This document shows, in pieces, positions 16,637 through 26,700 of a stretch of 64,000 nt of DNA; within the stretch, counting starts at the first letter, position 1; each line of letters opens with the position of its first letter. The DNA lies in assembly GCF_001666755.1 (NCBI RefSeq), contig NZ_LZJC01000021.1:78998-142997 (forward strand), given 5' to 3'. This DNA is from Mycobacterium sp. E1214. GTDB taxonomy: Bacteria > Actinomycetota > Actinomycetes > Mycobacteriales > Mycobacteriaceae. A program made the translations under genes and the position numbers. The notes beneath the pieces were generated by a model. That model was not told the DNA's origin and made no database searches. It was given only the letters and a program-made list of their open reading frames with translations.

Positions 16637-17518
16637 TTGTCGGCTGGGTCGCTTCGGATCGGAAAGCCTTCAGTCAGAACGGTCATTGTGACCGGAGTCG
16701 TCGCCCTCGTCGCGGCGTATGTGGGCATGGTGTCGCTGTATGCCGGCACCGGGATGGGGCAGCCCCGTCAGGTCACCGAGGGGCGACCCGGTCCGGACGG
16801 CACCACCGTCACCATCGGCCTCAAAGAGGTGCACACGATCGACGGCGAGCTCGTCGCCGACGTCGCCGTCGCACCCGGCCCCGGCATCCTGGACCCGGTG
16901 ACTCATGACCTGACCCAAGACCTCAGCGTGGTGGTGACGTCCGCGGTCACGCCCAGCAAGCGCACCTGGTCAAAAGGCATGCTGCCCGGCGTCTTTCCCA
17001 TTCCGCTGAACCTCATCGGCGACGTGCGGCACTGGCCGTTGGACAACTACCACTCGGGTCCCGTCTCGGTGGAGATCTTCCGGGGAGCGGGGCCGCCGCA
17101 ACGCGCGTCGGTGACCTTCGTCGACCGCCTTCGCGGCTGGCGGGTCAACGTCGCTGGGGCCGATCAGGGGGGTGAGCCGGCCCCGTATCGCGTGGAATTG
17201 CAACGCTCACCGACCACCGCGGCCTTCGCCACCGCCGTGGTGGGCGTGCTGGTTCTCCTGGCCGCGCTGGGGGCGTTCGTGGCGGTCCAGACGCTGCGGG
17301 GCCGACGCAAGTTTCAGCCGCCGATGACCACGTGGTACGCGGCGATGCTGTTCGCCATCGTGCCCCTACGCAACGCGCTTCCCGACTCTCCGCCCATCGG
17401 ATGGTGGGTCGACGTCACAGTCGTGTTGTGGGTGATCGTGGTGCTGGCGTTGTCAATGGGCGTCTACATCTACTGCTGGTGGCGCGACTTGAAACCCGAG
17501 CCGGCGAAGCCGGGTTGA
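16637..17518 (+). CDS. DUF4436 membrane protein
   Basis: A mycobacterial DUF4436 protein of 293 residues with no known biochemical function. One hydrophobic segment lies at about 15-36 (TVIVTGVVALVAAYVGMVSL), then a long extracytoplasmic part (about 40-190), then three C-terminal segments near 195-215, 232-250 and 258-280. The topology suggests a membrane-anchored extracytoplasmic domain. Start TTG 16637 has GGGAGGG just before it. It stands 92 bases after the HxlR gene on the same strand, probably independent of it. Confidence 0.82.
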   Translation: MSAGSLRIGKPSVRTVIVTGVVALVAAYVGMVSLYAGTGMGQPRQVTEGRPGPDGTTVTIGLKEVHTIDGELVADVAVAPGPGILDPVTHDLTQDLSVVVTSAVTPSKRTWSKGMLPGVFPIPLNLIGDVRHWPLDNYHSGPVSVEIFRGAGPPQRASVTFVDRLRGWRVNVAGADQGGEPAPYRVELQRSPTTAAFATAVVGVLVLLAALGAFVAVQTLRGRRKFQPPMTTWYAAMLFAIVPLRNALPDSPPIGWWVDVTVVLWVIVVLALSMGVYIYCWWRDLKPEPAKPG

Positions 17519-17594
17519 CCCGCGCAGCGTCGTTCACCATGCCGTCGTCCGCCGGAAAGAAATTGTTGGCCGGACAACCTCATTGGGGGTTCTG

Positions 17595-19364
17595 ATGTGT
17601 ACCGCGTGTGAGTGGGGTCCGCACTTCTCGACGCGCGGCGGCGCGACAGGGGCGGCCGCGCAACGCTCGGCTCTCGACGCCGGCTCGCGGGGGAGCGGGG
17701 GCGGTGACGCCGACCCCGAGCGCGCCAGCTTCGTCTTTCGCAACGGCCCCGTCTACACCGTCGCCGGGCCGACGCTGTGGGCTGAGGCGCTGGCGGTCCG
17801 AGGTCACACCATCGCCTACGTGGGAGACGAGGCGGGCGCGATGGCTCTCGCCGGACCGGACACCCGCGTCGTCGATCTGGGCGGCCGGCTGCTGATGCCG
17901 GGTTTCGTCGAAGGCCACATCCACCCGTTCTTGGGCGCCTTCTTGACGTCGGGCGTGGACCTGCAGGTGCCGACCGCCGCCGACGCGCTCGACGCCATCG
18001 CCGCCTACGCCGGCGCGCACACCGACGGCCCGGTCCGCGGATTCGGTTGGCGCGTGGACATGTTCGGGCCGCAGGGGCCCACCCGCCAGGACCTGGACCG
18101 CGTTCTGCCCGACCGGCCGGGCTTCTTCTTCGCCATCGACGGGCACAGCCTGTGGGCGAACACCAAGGCGTTGCAGATCGCGGGGGTCACGCGCGAGACC
18201 CCCGACCCCGTTCCAGGGTTCAGCTACTACGCCCGCGACGACGACGGCGAGCCAACGGGTTACGTGCTCGAGGTGGCCGCGGTGCTGGCCGTCGTCGACG
18301 CCGTCGAACCGATTTCCACACAGTCGATGGGCAGATTGCTGCGGTCCTGGTTGCCGAAAGCCGCCGCCGCGGGAATCACCTCACTGTTCGACGCCGGGGT
18401 GCCACCGATCGGCGACGACCAAGCCGCGATCCTCGACCTCTATGTGCAGCTGGCCGGCGCCGACGAGTTACCGTTTCGGGTCGTCGCCAGTTACACCGTC
18501 AACGCCCCACCCGTCGACGAGGTCGTGCCCGGACTGCTCGGCGTTCGCGAGCGAATTTCCAGTGAGCTGGTCCAGGCGAGCGTCGTGAAGATCATCGGCG
18601 ACGGCACGCAAGGCGGATACACGGCGTGGCTCACCGAACCCTATGCGGACCAACCCGATTCGACCGGCGCTTCGCCCTTCAGCGAGGCCCAGTGGCGGCA
18701 GCTCGTCGCCGACGTCGACGCCGCCGGCTTCGACGTCCACGTGCACGCCTGTGGTGAACGCACCACGCAGACAGCGCTCGACTGCATCGCGCACGCGGTC
18801 GCGCACAACCCGCCGCGGCAACGTCGGCACAGCATCGCGCATCTGGTGTTCGTACACGACAGCGACAACCGCAGGTTCGGCGAACTCGGTGTGATCGCGC
18901 AGTTTTCGGCGAACTGGATGTCGGCCGACCCGGACACCGTCGAGACCATGGCCGCGCGGTATGGCAGCCCGCGGCGGGATCTGCTCTACCGGCCCAAGGA
19001 TGTGCTCGACGCGGGCGGCCGGATCTCGTTGGGCACCGATTGGCCGGCGGCAGGCTATTTTTCGACGTATCGGCCGCTGGATTCAGTGCAGATCGGGGTC
19101 ACGCGGCAACTCATCGGCGACGCCGGCGCCGCGGTGCTCGCCCCGGCGCGCCAACGGCTGTCGGTCGCCGAGGCCGTGCACGCCAACACCCTCGGCGCCG
19201 CCTATCAGCTCCGGCTCGACGACAAGGTGGGTTCGCTGGAGAGCGGTAAGCGGGCCGACCTCATCGTGCTCGATCGCAACATCCTGCGGACGGACCCGCA
19301 CGACATTCACGCGGCCCGGGTCATGCTGACCATGATGGATGGCCGCATCCGGCACGAGCTGTGA
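17595..19364 (+). CDS. YtcJ-like amidohydrolase (Amidohydro_3)
   Basis: A metal-dependent amidohydrolase of about 589 residues, family 3, expected to hydrolyse an amide, formamide or similar bond. The metal site opens with GFVEGHIHPF near residue 103 (HxH). Further ligands are in VHVHACGERT (two His) near 380, HSIAHLVFVH near 412 and the C-terminal ISLGTDWPAAGY near 474 with the catalytic Asp. The final KVGSLESGKRADLIVLDRN is typical. The first 45 residues (CTACEWGPHF, then Gly/Ala/Ser rich) are unusual and lie before the family core. ATG 17595 is preferred because GGGGG precedes it. Substrate unknown. Confidence 0.88.
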   Translation: MCTACEWGPHFSTRGGATGAAAQRSALDAGSRGSGGGDADPERASFVFRNGPVYTVAGPTLWAEALAVRGHTIAYVGDEAGAMALAGPDTRVVDLGGRLLMPGFVEGHIHPFLGAFLTSGVDLQVPTAADALDAIAAYAGAHTDGPVRGFGWRVDMFGPQGPTRQDLDRVLPDRPGFFFAIDGHSLWANTKALQIAGVTRETPDPVPGFSYYARDDDGEPTGYVLEVAAVLAVVDAVEPISTQSMGRLLRSWLPKAAAAGITSLFDAGVPPIGDDQAAILDLYVQLAGADELPFRVVASYTVNAPPVDEVVPGLLGVRERISSELVQASVVKIIGDGTQGGYTAWLTEPYADQPDSTGASPFSEAQWRQLVADVDAAGFDVHVHACGERTTQTALDCIAHAVAHNPPRQRRHSIAHLVFVHDSDNRRFGELGVIAQFSANWMSADPDTVETMAARYGSPRRDLLYRPKDVLDAGGRISLGTDWPAAGYFSTYRPLDSVQIGVTRQLIGDAGAAVLAPARQRLSVAEAVHANTLGAAYQLRLDDKVGSLESGKRADLIVLDRNILRTDPHDIHAARVMLTMMDGRIRHEL

Positions 19365-19375
19365 CGAGCCGGCCC

Positions 19376-19732
19376 TCAGGTGCACAGCGTGGGAGCGTCG
19401 CACACGTTTCCGGGGCAATAGGTCGAGTGCGCGGCGTTCACCATGGACCCGACCTCGAGGAGCGTGACGCCGCGGGCGTTGAGGTGCGCGTGGATGTCGT
19501 CGGCAATCTGTTGCGGCGTCCACCCCCACGTGAGGTCGTAACAGATGAGGTGGGCTTCCCCGATGAGCGCCTCTTCCGTCTGCGGCGGCCAGGTGAGACC
19601 GGCGGCGCGCAGTTGCGCGAGGTAGGCGTCGTCGGCGGGGGTGGTGGCGCTTGCGGTCGCGGCGCTTGCGATCAGCGCGGCGCCGGCGGCAAGGAAGACG
19701 GCCAACCGTGCCGGCCAGCGAGATGAGGACAT
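19376..19732 (-). CDS. Secreted DUF732 protein
   Basis: A small exported mycobacterial protein of 118 residues. The signal peptide (RWPARLAVFLAAGAALIAS, then ASATTPADDAYL) is followed by the DUF732 core with FLxxLRAAGLTW-type opening, ICYDLTWGWTPQQIADDI and conserved cysteines near residues 64, 106, 111 and 117. ATG 19732 follows AAGGGAGCC. The function of the family is unknown; it converges with the amidohydrolase gene and lies before the secreted FKBP on the same strand in reverse order. Confidence 0.88.
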   Translation of the reverse strand: MSSSRWPARLAVFLAAGAALIASAATASATTPADDAYLAQLRAAGLTWPPQTEEALIGEAHLICYDLTWGWTPQQIADDIHAHLNARGVTLLEVGSMVNAAHSTYCPGNVCDAPTLCT

Positions 19733-19834
19733 CCGGCTCCCTTTCGTGTCCGCGTGAGCAAGGCCGCCGACACGCGACGGCCAGCACTGACAAGCAGAAT
19801 AGCGAACCGGAACAGCTGCGGCGGGGTTTGCGAC

Positions 19835-20401
19835 TCAGCCGGTCGCGCTGAGGATCTTGATCGCGAAAACGAGGGAGTCGCCCGGTCGAATCCCCGCGCT
19901 CGGCTGTCCCTCGGGGTAGCCGTCCGCGGCGGTCATGGCGACGGCGACCGTGGAGCCGACGTTTTGCCCGGCGATGGCCTTCTGGAAACCGGGCACGACG
20001 CCGCCCAGTGGGAAGTCGACCGGCGCACCCCGCTGGTAGCTGTTGTCGAAGACCGACCCGTCCCGCCCGTTAACGCCCATGTAGCAGACGGACACGCGCG
20101 CGGTGGGCGCCACCACCGGCCCGCTGCCGGCGCGCAGCGTGTGCACCTGCGTCTGGGTCACGCTGAACGGCGTCGTCACGGTGATCACCGGCGCCGCCGT
20201 GTCCGTGGACCCGGTGACCGCGACGCTGCCCGTGGCGCCCGTCAGCGTCCAATCCGTCGCGCCGCCGCCCTGCGGTGCGGCAGTGGGGCACGAATCGGCC
20301 GCGGTCGCGGTGCCCGACGCGGCGAACGGCGCGGCGAACGTCGCGGCGCAGGCGGACACGGCGAGAAACGAGCGGATCCGGGGAGCTGTCACGGCCGTCA
20401 C
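19835..20401 (-). CDS. Secreted FKBP-type peptidyl-prolyl isomerase-like protein
   Basis: An exported protein of 188 residues with an N-terminal signal sequence (FLAVSACAATFAAPFAASGT) and a C-terminal FKBP fold. Recognisable FKBP elements are VSVCYMGVNGRDGSVFDNSY near 103, the flap-region PVDFPLGGVVPGFQKAIAGQ near 127 and the terminal GDSLVFAIKIL. The active-site aromatic set is partly kept (Tyr, Phe, Phe). Between signal and FKBP domain lies a Thr/Val-rich segment of about 60 residues. Start GTG 20401 has GGGAGGG. It probably assists folding of exported proteins or only binds ligands. Confidence 0.8.
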   Translation of the reverse strand: MTAVTAPRIRSFLAVSACAATFAAPFAASGTATAADSCPTAAPQGGGATDWTLTGATGSVAVTGSTDTAAPVITVTTPFSVTQTQVHTLRAGSGPVVAPTARVSVCYMGVNGRDGSVFDNSYQRGAPVDFPLGGVVPGFQKAIAGQNVGSTVAVAMTAADGYPEGQPSAGIRPGDSLVFAIKILSATG

Positions 20402-20456
20402 GCTACAGCCCTCCCGTCGTGCTCCTCCGGAGAGCCCGCGCCGCGTCGACGCGGTT

Positions 20457-21635
20457 CTAGCTCGCGGTGACGGCCAAGGCCTGCGCGACGGCGTCGAAAG
20501 CCCGTAAGGTGTCGAGCATGTGGGGTTCGTGGGAGTCCTGCTGGGTGGACACCTTGGCGGCGACGACCTCGGCGGCGCGGTTGACGTAGATCATCTGACC
20601 GCACATCCCCTGGCAGAGCACGACGTTGTTGCCCGGATAGGGGAACCACATCTGGTTGCGGTACATCCCGCCGGGCATCTCGTTGTCGTCGGGGCTGGCG
20701 GCGAACGCCTCGCGCGAATCGGGTCCGCCCTCGAGGGTGTCGGCCACCCACGCCGGCGGCAGCACCTGATGTCCGGTCAGGGACACGCCGTCGCGCAGGA
20801 ACAGCGAACCGAACCGGATCAAGTCGGTCAGGCAGGCGCTGACGCCGCCATCGAAGAATCCGGTGCCGGCCGCGTCCACACCGATGCTGGCGTCGCGCCG
20901 CGCGCCGAGGCGGCCCCACAGCAGTTCCGACATCAGTTGCGGCATCCGCGCGCCGCCGGCCACCTCACTGACCCAGCCGAGGACGTCGGATTCACACGAG
21001 CGGTATCGAAACGGGCCGCCGTGCGGCGACGTGCGCCGCAGGGTGAGCAGGAACTCCTGCAGGGTGGCCGGGGCATCGGGACGGGTTCTGGGCGCCCAGC
21101 CCATCGCCTGGTCGAGCAGGTGGATCTCGGCGCCCGGGTCGCGGTAGTCCTCGGAGAACGCGATGCCCGACCTCATGTCCAACAGGTGTCGCACCGTCGC
21201 ACCCGCGTAGCCGCTGTCGCGCAGGGCGGGCACGAACGCGGTGACCGGCGCGTCGAGTTCCAGCGCGCCGGCCCCGTGTAACGCCCCGACGACGGCGCCC
21301 ACGAGTGACTTGCTCACGGAGAACACCAGGTGCCGGCTGTCGGGTTCCAGGCCGTCGAGGTACTCCTCGGCCACCATCGACCCGCGGTGGGCCACGGCCC
21401 AGCCATCGGTCGCAGTCGCCGCCATCACCGCGGCGACGGTGGTGGACTCCCCGCCGACGTTGGTCACCGGCATGTCGGCCACCGCGGTGGCGGCCGCCGG
21501 CAGCTCCGCGACCGGCCCCGCTCCGCGCGAGATGACCGCCGTCGGCACCATCTCTTCGACGTGTTGGAACGACCACCGCGAGTACGGCGCCGCGAGCCAG
21601 TTGTCGAGCGAAATGCCGGCGGGGATTCGACTCAC
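20457..21635 (-). CDS. Serine hydrolase, beta-lactamase class C / 6-aminohexanoate-dimer hydrolase-like
   Basis: A serine hydrolase of about 392 residues with the penicillin-binding fold. The SxxK motif is FSVSKSLVGAVVGAL near residue 104; the YxS motif is in FRYRSCESDVLGWV near 208; a conserved Trp/Gly region GGVSACLTDLIRFG follows near 264. No signal peptide is visible, which argues for a cytosolic amide or ester hydrolase, as in the EstB/NylB group, and against a penicillinase. The start could be GTG 21635 or the overlapping ATG 21662, which begins inside the upstream ATP-grasp gene. The tight coupling to a ligase suggests that the two act on the same compound. Confidence 0.87.
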   Translation of the reverse strand: MSRIPAGISLDNWLAAPYSRWSFQHVEEMVPTAVISRGAGPVAELPAAATAVADMPVTNVGGESTTVAAVMAATATDGWAVAHRGSMVAEEYLDGLEPDSRHLVFSVSKSLVGAVVGALHGAGALELDAPVTAFVPALRDSGYAGATVRHLLDMRSGIAFSEDYRDPGAEIHLLDQAMGWAPRTRPDAPATLQEFLLTLRRTSPHGGPFRYRSCESDVLGWVSEVAGGARMPQLMSELLWGRLGARRDASIGVDAAGTGFFDGGVSACLTDLIRFGSLFLRDGVSLTGHQVLPPAWVADTLEGGPDSREAFAASPDDNEMPGGMYRNQMWFPYPGNNVVLCQGMCGQMIYVNRAAEVVAAKVSTQQDSHEPHMLDTLRAFDAVAQALAVTAS

Positions 21636-21645
21636 TCGGCCCTGC

Positions 21646-23139
21646 TCACGCCCGCGCGACAAGCCGCGAGACGATTGGCGCGGCCGGCGTCAGGGGCGTC
21701 GAGACGAATTTCGCCTTCATGCCCTTGACCCAGCGCTGGCAGCGCTCGCTGAGCCGATAGTCGTCGGTCTGCAGGTGTGAGCGGGTGACGAGCACGCCGA
21801 GTTGCGCACCCTGGGACCGCAGGTCGCCCGGGGCGGCGACGCGCATGTAGAAGGCCTCGGACCCGTCGAGCAGCGTGGCCCAGTCGTTGGCGGACCGGGC
21901 GAAGGACACCCGCCCCTCGTCGTCGATGCGCCAGACGCCGGTGCGCGGGGTGGCGGTGAAGATCTCGAGGTCGGGCGACGTCTCGGTGATGATCACCTGG
22001 CCCCAGACTTCATCCTCGCCATAGCCCCGCTCCCAACGCGCGTTGATCTCCGCGATGTCGAGTTCGTAGTCGACGTCCATGTATTCGAGCAGGTGGAAGA
22101 GGAACAACGGCATGTCGGCGTAGGCCTCGGTCGTCAGGTTCGTCATGGGGCTCGCCCCGGAGAGCCGCGGATTCACCTCGCCGAGGTAGAGCTCGTTGGA
22201 ATCGAGGTCGTGCAGGAGGTCGACCTCGAAGTAACCGCGATAGCCCTCGCGGCGCATGACGTCGCCCAGCTTGCCCACCATCTCCCGCGCGGCGTGCGTC
22301 TGCGCCGGCGGCAGCACTTCACGCCAAATGTCGTTGCCGCACCAGCTGCCGCGGCTGGGTGTCAGCTCCGAGTATCCGACGAGACTGGTCATCGCGGGTC
22401 CGATCACGGTGCCGTGGCGGGTCACGGCACCCTCGAGGCACACCTCGACGTTGCGGATGCGCTTCATCACCTTGAATTCGGGCTGGGAGCTCAGTTCGGC
22501 GGCGTGCTCGTCCCAGTCGCGCTGGCCGTGCACGAAGAACGTCCCGCTGCCGGCGTTGCCATACGCGATCGAGATGACGAGATCGTCGCCCAGTCCGGCG
22601 CTTTCGGCCAGCGCCAGCAGTTCGTCGTAGGAGCCCGCCCGCCCGATGACATGCGGCACGCTCGGAATCCCCGCCTCGTTGGCGAGGCGCGTCATCACGA
22701 TTTTCGAGCCCAGGCGATTGCGCAACTCGATCGGCGGGTGCATGACGTCCAGACCCGCCTGGCGTGCGAGGGCTTGAATCTCCTCGTTCATCATCACGAA
22801 GCAGCACTTGCCACCGGGGCCTCGACCCGCGATGAACTCGAGCGTCTCGGGATCGGAGAGCAGATGGCTGCACACTTCGTCCATGGAGTCGAAGTCACGG
22901 CGGTCGCGTCGTCGCGGCACGAACACCCGCGAATGGGTGCCCTCGAAGGAGTCAAAGTAGGTGAGGTAGAAGAAGTTTCGCACCCAACGGTCGATGCCCA
23001 ACAGGTTGAACGGGGTCGGCGAGATGAAGTAGAGCGGCACTTTGTTGGTGTGGAAGAACGCGCGAATGTCCGACAGACCGTTCAGCGGGGCGGGGGCCAT
23101 CACGCGGCCCAGGCTGACGTCGACGCCCACGGGCGACAC
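21646..23139 (-). CDS. ATP-grasp ligase (carbamoyl-phosphate synthase/biotin carboxylase-like)
   Basis: An ATP-grasp protein of about 497 residues that should form an acyl-phosphate and then an amide, thioester or carboxylated product. The N-terminal part has a nucleotide-fold-like FHTNKVPLYFISPTPFNL. The ATP-grasp core contains a glycine loop ISIAYGNAGSGTFF near 211, a Lys in FKVMKRIRNVEVCLEG near 242 and the Mg/ATP site FEVDLLHDLDSNELYLGEVN near 325, ending LGEVNPRLSGASPMTN. Start GTG 23139 is used; ATG 23100 is possible. It is upstream of and overlaps or abuts the serine hydrolase. It lacks the GNAT domain of NAGGN synthetase. The substrates are unknown. Confidence 0.83.
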   Translation of the reverse strand: MSPVGVDVSLGRVMAPAPLNGLSDIRAFFHTNKVPLYFISPTPFNLLGIDRWVRNFFYLTYFDSFEGTHSRVFVPRRRDRRDFDSMDEVCSHLLSDPETLEFIAGRGPGGKCCFVMMNEEIQALARQAGLDVMHPPIELRNRLGSKIVMTRLANEAGIPSVPHVIGRAGSYDELLALAESAGLGDDLVISIAYGNAGSGTFFVHGQRDWDEHAAELSSQPEFKVMKRIRNVEVCLEGAVTRHGTVIGPAMTSLVGYSELTPSRGSWCGNDIWREVLPPAQTHAAREMVGKLGDVMRREGYRGYFEVDLLHDLDSNELYLGEVNPRLSGASPMTNLTTEAYADMPLFLFHLLEYMDVDYELDIAEINARWERGYGEDEVWGQVIITETSPDLEIFTATPRTGVWRIDDEGRVSFARSANDWATLLDGSEAFYMRVAAPGDLRSQGAQLGVLVTRSHLQTDDYRLSERCQRWVKGMKAKFVSTPLTPAAPIVSRLVARA

Positions 23140-23431
23140 GATGACGGGGCGGGCGGCGGCGCCGTGGCGCAGAGACGAGGGCTTGCGGTCATGCCCCGAT
23201 TCTGCGTGATGCCGTTGCCGGTGTCGAAGTGGGTGCTAGCGGGGTGCGCGATCTGGACACTGGTCGCCACCGTCCGTTCGCCGCGCGTTCGCAACACCCG
23301 ACTCTGCGGGGGTGGCGATGACGAAACCGTGGGCGACGGGGCCGCTGCGGTGCGCCCCGATCGTGTCCTCGGCTCTGAGTGGGCGCACCAACGCACCGGG
23401 AGCGGCGTCCGCCGCCGCTTACGATCGGCCG

Positions 23432-23725
23432 ATGCCCGACCCACCGAGCGCCGACGACGGCCGCTACGTTGTCATCGCCGGCCGACGATGGCGCGCGACC
23501 GACCCATCGATCCCCGACGATCGTCGCTCGGAACTCGTCCGGATCCTGATGGCGTGGCGCCGAGAGGTGCGCCGCACCCGGGGCACCGCTCGGGAGTCGG
23601 AGGCCCGGGCGGGCGTGCACGCCGCGAAGGTCGCGTTGGGGGAGCGCGGCACTCCGCCGTGGTGGGAAGAGACGGACAGCGAGCGCCGCGCCCGCTGGCA
23701 GGCGCACGTCCCCGCGCCGATGTAG
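23432..23725 (+). CDS. Conserved-looking small protein of unknown function
   Basis: A basic protein of 97 residues that I do not recognise. It has a compact opening YVVIAGRRWRATDPSIPDD and then an amphipathic helix-rich stretch (ELVRILMAWRREVRRTRGTA, ESEARAGVHAAKVALGERG) ending in PPWWEETDSERRARW. The start ATG 23432 is supported by a -10 hexamer TACGAT (23420-23425) that ends six bases before it, so the mRNA is probably leaderless. It converges with JetC, 13 bases away, in exactly the place where a fourth Wadjet gene would be expected. It is far too small and has no toprim motif, so it is not JetD. Confidence 0.68.
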   Translation: MPDPPSADDGRYVVIAGRRWRATDPSIPDDRRSELVRILMAWRREVRRTRGTARESEARAGVHAAKVALGERGTPPWWEETDSERRARWQAHVPAPM

Positions 23726-23738
23726 CGCCGCGGGGCGG

Positions 23739-26700
23739 TCACACGCTGGCGGGCACTCGCTCGGTTGCGGTGGCCCGCATCGTGTGGCGCAGGGCGGTGA
23801 AATCCGTGATCGTCTTCGTGGTCACGGTCGCCACGGGGCGGGCGCCGCGGCCGGTCGCTTCGCGTTTGGACACCATCACCACGCTGTCGATGTAGGGCTG
23901 AATGGTGGTGGCGTTCTGCACGGTGGCGACGATGACCAGCTGGAAGCCGAATTTGCGGAACGCCTGCAACGCCTGCTGCGCGAATTGCGGGTCGGACTTG
24001 GAGAACGCCTCGTCGAGCATCAACTGCGCGAAGACCGGCCTGTTGTCCGCACTTTCGGGGTTGGCCAGGTTGAAGCTCAGCGCCCCCGCGAGGCAGAACG
24101 CCATCAGCTTCTCCTGTTCCCCGCCGGAGTTGTCGCCGGCGTTGCTGTGGGTCCGGATCAGCTCGCCGGTGCTGACATCCCACTCGGCGCAGTCGAAGGT
24201 GAACCGGTTGCGGACGTCGAGGGCGTCGCGAGTCCAGGCCTTGTCTTCCGGTGCGGTCGAGGCCAATCGATTGCGCAGCCGCAGGATGTCGGCGTACTGG
24301 TCCAGGATGGCCTGCTTGTCACCGAGGCCGACCTCGGCGATGCGCCGCGAGATGGCACGGACGATCTCGGTGAGTTCGGCGACCGCGGTGAGGCTGCGCG
24401 ACGTGGCACGCAGGGTGAGGCGGGTACCGCGATTGAACTCCACCGCGCCCAACCCGGTGTTGACGCGCTCGATCTGTTCGCTGATGCGTCGGGCCTCCTG
24501 CTCGGCGACGCGGTGCAGGGTCAGGATGGCGTCGGGCGCCTGCTCGGTGACCAGCCGCAGCATCCGCTCGTAGGCCTCGGGCAGCTCCCGCTCGTCGATA
24601 TGGCGGCACAACGCGACGTAGTCGTGGACGCGTTCGTCGAACACGTCGCTGTCGTTGGGGATCGCGTCGGGGAACGCGGTGTCGAACGTGTTGAGGATTC
24701 GCGCGAGCTCATCGTAGGAGCGCCTGCGGCTCTCGCGGAGTTGTTCGCGTTCGCGCCGGATTGCGGTGAACACCGCGTCGCGGTGCGGTTCGGGGTTGAG
24801 CATGTCCAGCGACACGGGTATGTCGGCGGCATAGCGATCGAGCAGCTCGGTCAGCGGTTCGGACACGAAGGCCGGTGCGAGCCGCTCCTGCAACTCGAGG
24901 AGACGCGTCCGGCGCGCGTCGAGGTCGTCGCGGCGGGTCTGGATGGCGCCGCGACGGGTCATCAGCGCCTGGATCTGCTCCCAGCACTCCTCGGCGCGCG
25001 CGGTGAGCGCCTCGATGTCGGGATTGTCGGCCAGCAGCAACTCGAACTGCTCGCGGAGCCGATCGGCATGCCCGTCGGCGGTTTCGGTGTCGACGTGGGT
25101 CCACTGCTCGAACTGATCACAGATCGCCTTGAACGCGGCGACGCGATCCCGCCACTGCTGGCGTTGGGCGGCGATGTCATCGGCGACGCTGCGGGCCCGG
25201 CGAAACGCCTCCTCCGCCTTGGCCAGCTCCACGGTCAGCGCGTCGATCTTGGCGGCGACGTCGCCCTGGTAGAGGTAATCGGACTGTTTGAGCGGGCGAC
25301 GGTCGTCCTTGATGGCCAGTCGCTCGGAGTCCTTGTACAGCCCGGTGTCGGTCACGGCGCGCCGGAACCGAGGGAACAGGTCCGGCGTGTCCACGCACAC
25401 GTGATCCCCCGCGGCGGCGATGACGTCGGCGGCCTCGGCCGCGCAGTCGTGGCCCGGGTCAACCACGAACAGCTTGCCGCCCAACGTGTTCGGGTCGGCC
25501 TCGGTGACTTCGGCACCGACCAACCTGGCGCGGACGTGATGCAGTTGCAGCCGCCCGCCCATGTTGGTGTCGTTGACGAACCGCAACACCGCCTCGTAGT
25601 GGGTGTCCGGGACCAGCAAGCGCAGGCCCACCCCGCGCAGCACTTTCTCGACGGCGACGCGCCAGCGACTCTGCTCGGGCCGCAGGTCCATCAACTCGGC
25701 GATGTAGGGCAGCTCGCCGGGGTCGGTCCCGACAGCGGCGCAGATGTGTTCGCGCATCGCTAACGCGAACTCCGGAAGTGCCGACCCGACGTGCTCGACG
25801 CGTCTGAGTTCCTTGGCCGCGTCGTCGCGGGCGATGCGGGCGACCTTCTGCGCGTACTCCGCGTCGGTCGAGGCTTCGCGGCCGCGATCCAGTTTGGCGA
25901 GCAATTCCGTTGCCCGAGTGCCGAGTTCCTCGCGCAGGTTCCAGAACTCCTCGGCGGTGTCGGGCGCGTCGAGGCCGTGCGCGTTCAGCATCGCTTCGTA
26001 GGCGCCGCGTCGGCGCGCCACCTGCTCGGCCTGCGCCTCGGCGGCGGCCACCTGGGATTGCAGCGGCCCGAGGCTGGCGCTGGACCCGCTGATCTGCGCG
26101 TTCAGCGAATCACCTTCGGCCTTGGCCAGATTGAGCTGGCGGGTGACGTCTTCGTATTCGTTGCCGAGCTGGTCGATGGTGGCGTCGAGCGATGCGATCT
26201 GAACCGGGCACTGGGCCAGTCGAACGTGATCGGTGTGGGCGCGGACCATCGGCTGATCGACGAGGTCGATGATGCCCAGATCGGACGACTCCGAGGCGTA
26301 GCGCTGCTGGATCTTCTCGATGTCGCCGAGGATCTTGCGTTTGCGTTGCGCGACGGCCAGCAGCTCGCGAGCCTCCACCAGCGGGTCGATCTGCTTGAGC
26401 GCCTCGGGCAGCCGGGCCAGGCTTTCGGGTTCGTCGAGCATGAACTCGCGGACGAACTGCTCCAGCCCGCCAACGCTTTTCAACGACTTCGCCTTGCCGA
26501 GCAGCTGCTGGGCTGCGTCGGAGGCGCGGATGCCGATGGTGGCGTAGAGCTGCGCGAGGTATTGCGACTCCACCTTGGTGGAGAACCGCCAGTCGTCTTT
26601 GAACACCGCCGCATCGAAACGGCCGGCCGCCCACCGGTTGCACACGTCCTCGATGTCACGATCGCCGTCGGCCAGCGCATATCGGCTCGAGGAATCCGAT

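Noticed and set aside
21646..23139. ATP-grasp gene as the missing NAGGN synthetase
   Set aside because: NAGGN synthetases carry an N-terminal GNAT domain and a RimK-like ATP-grasp; neither is seen here.
21802..25763. Two long plus-strand frames (21802-23895 and 23784-25763)
   Set aside because: Antisense to the ATP-grasp gene and to jetC, with compositional bias only.
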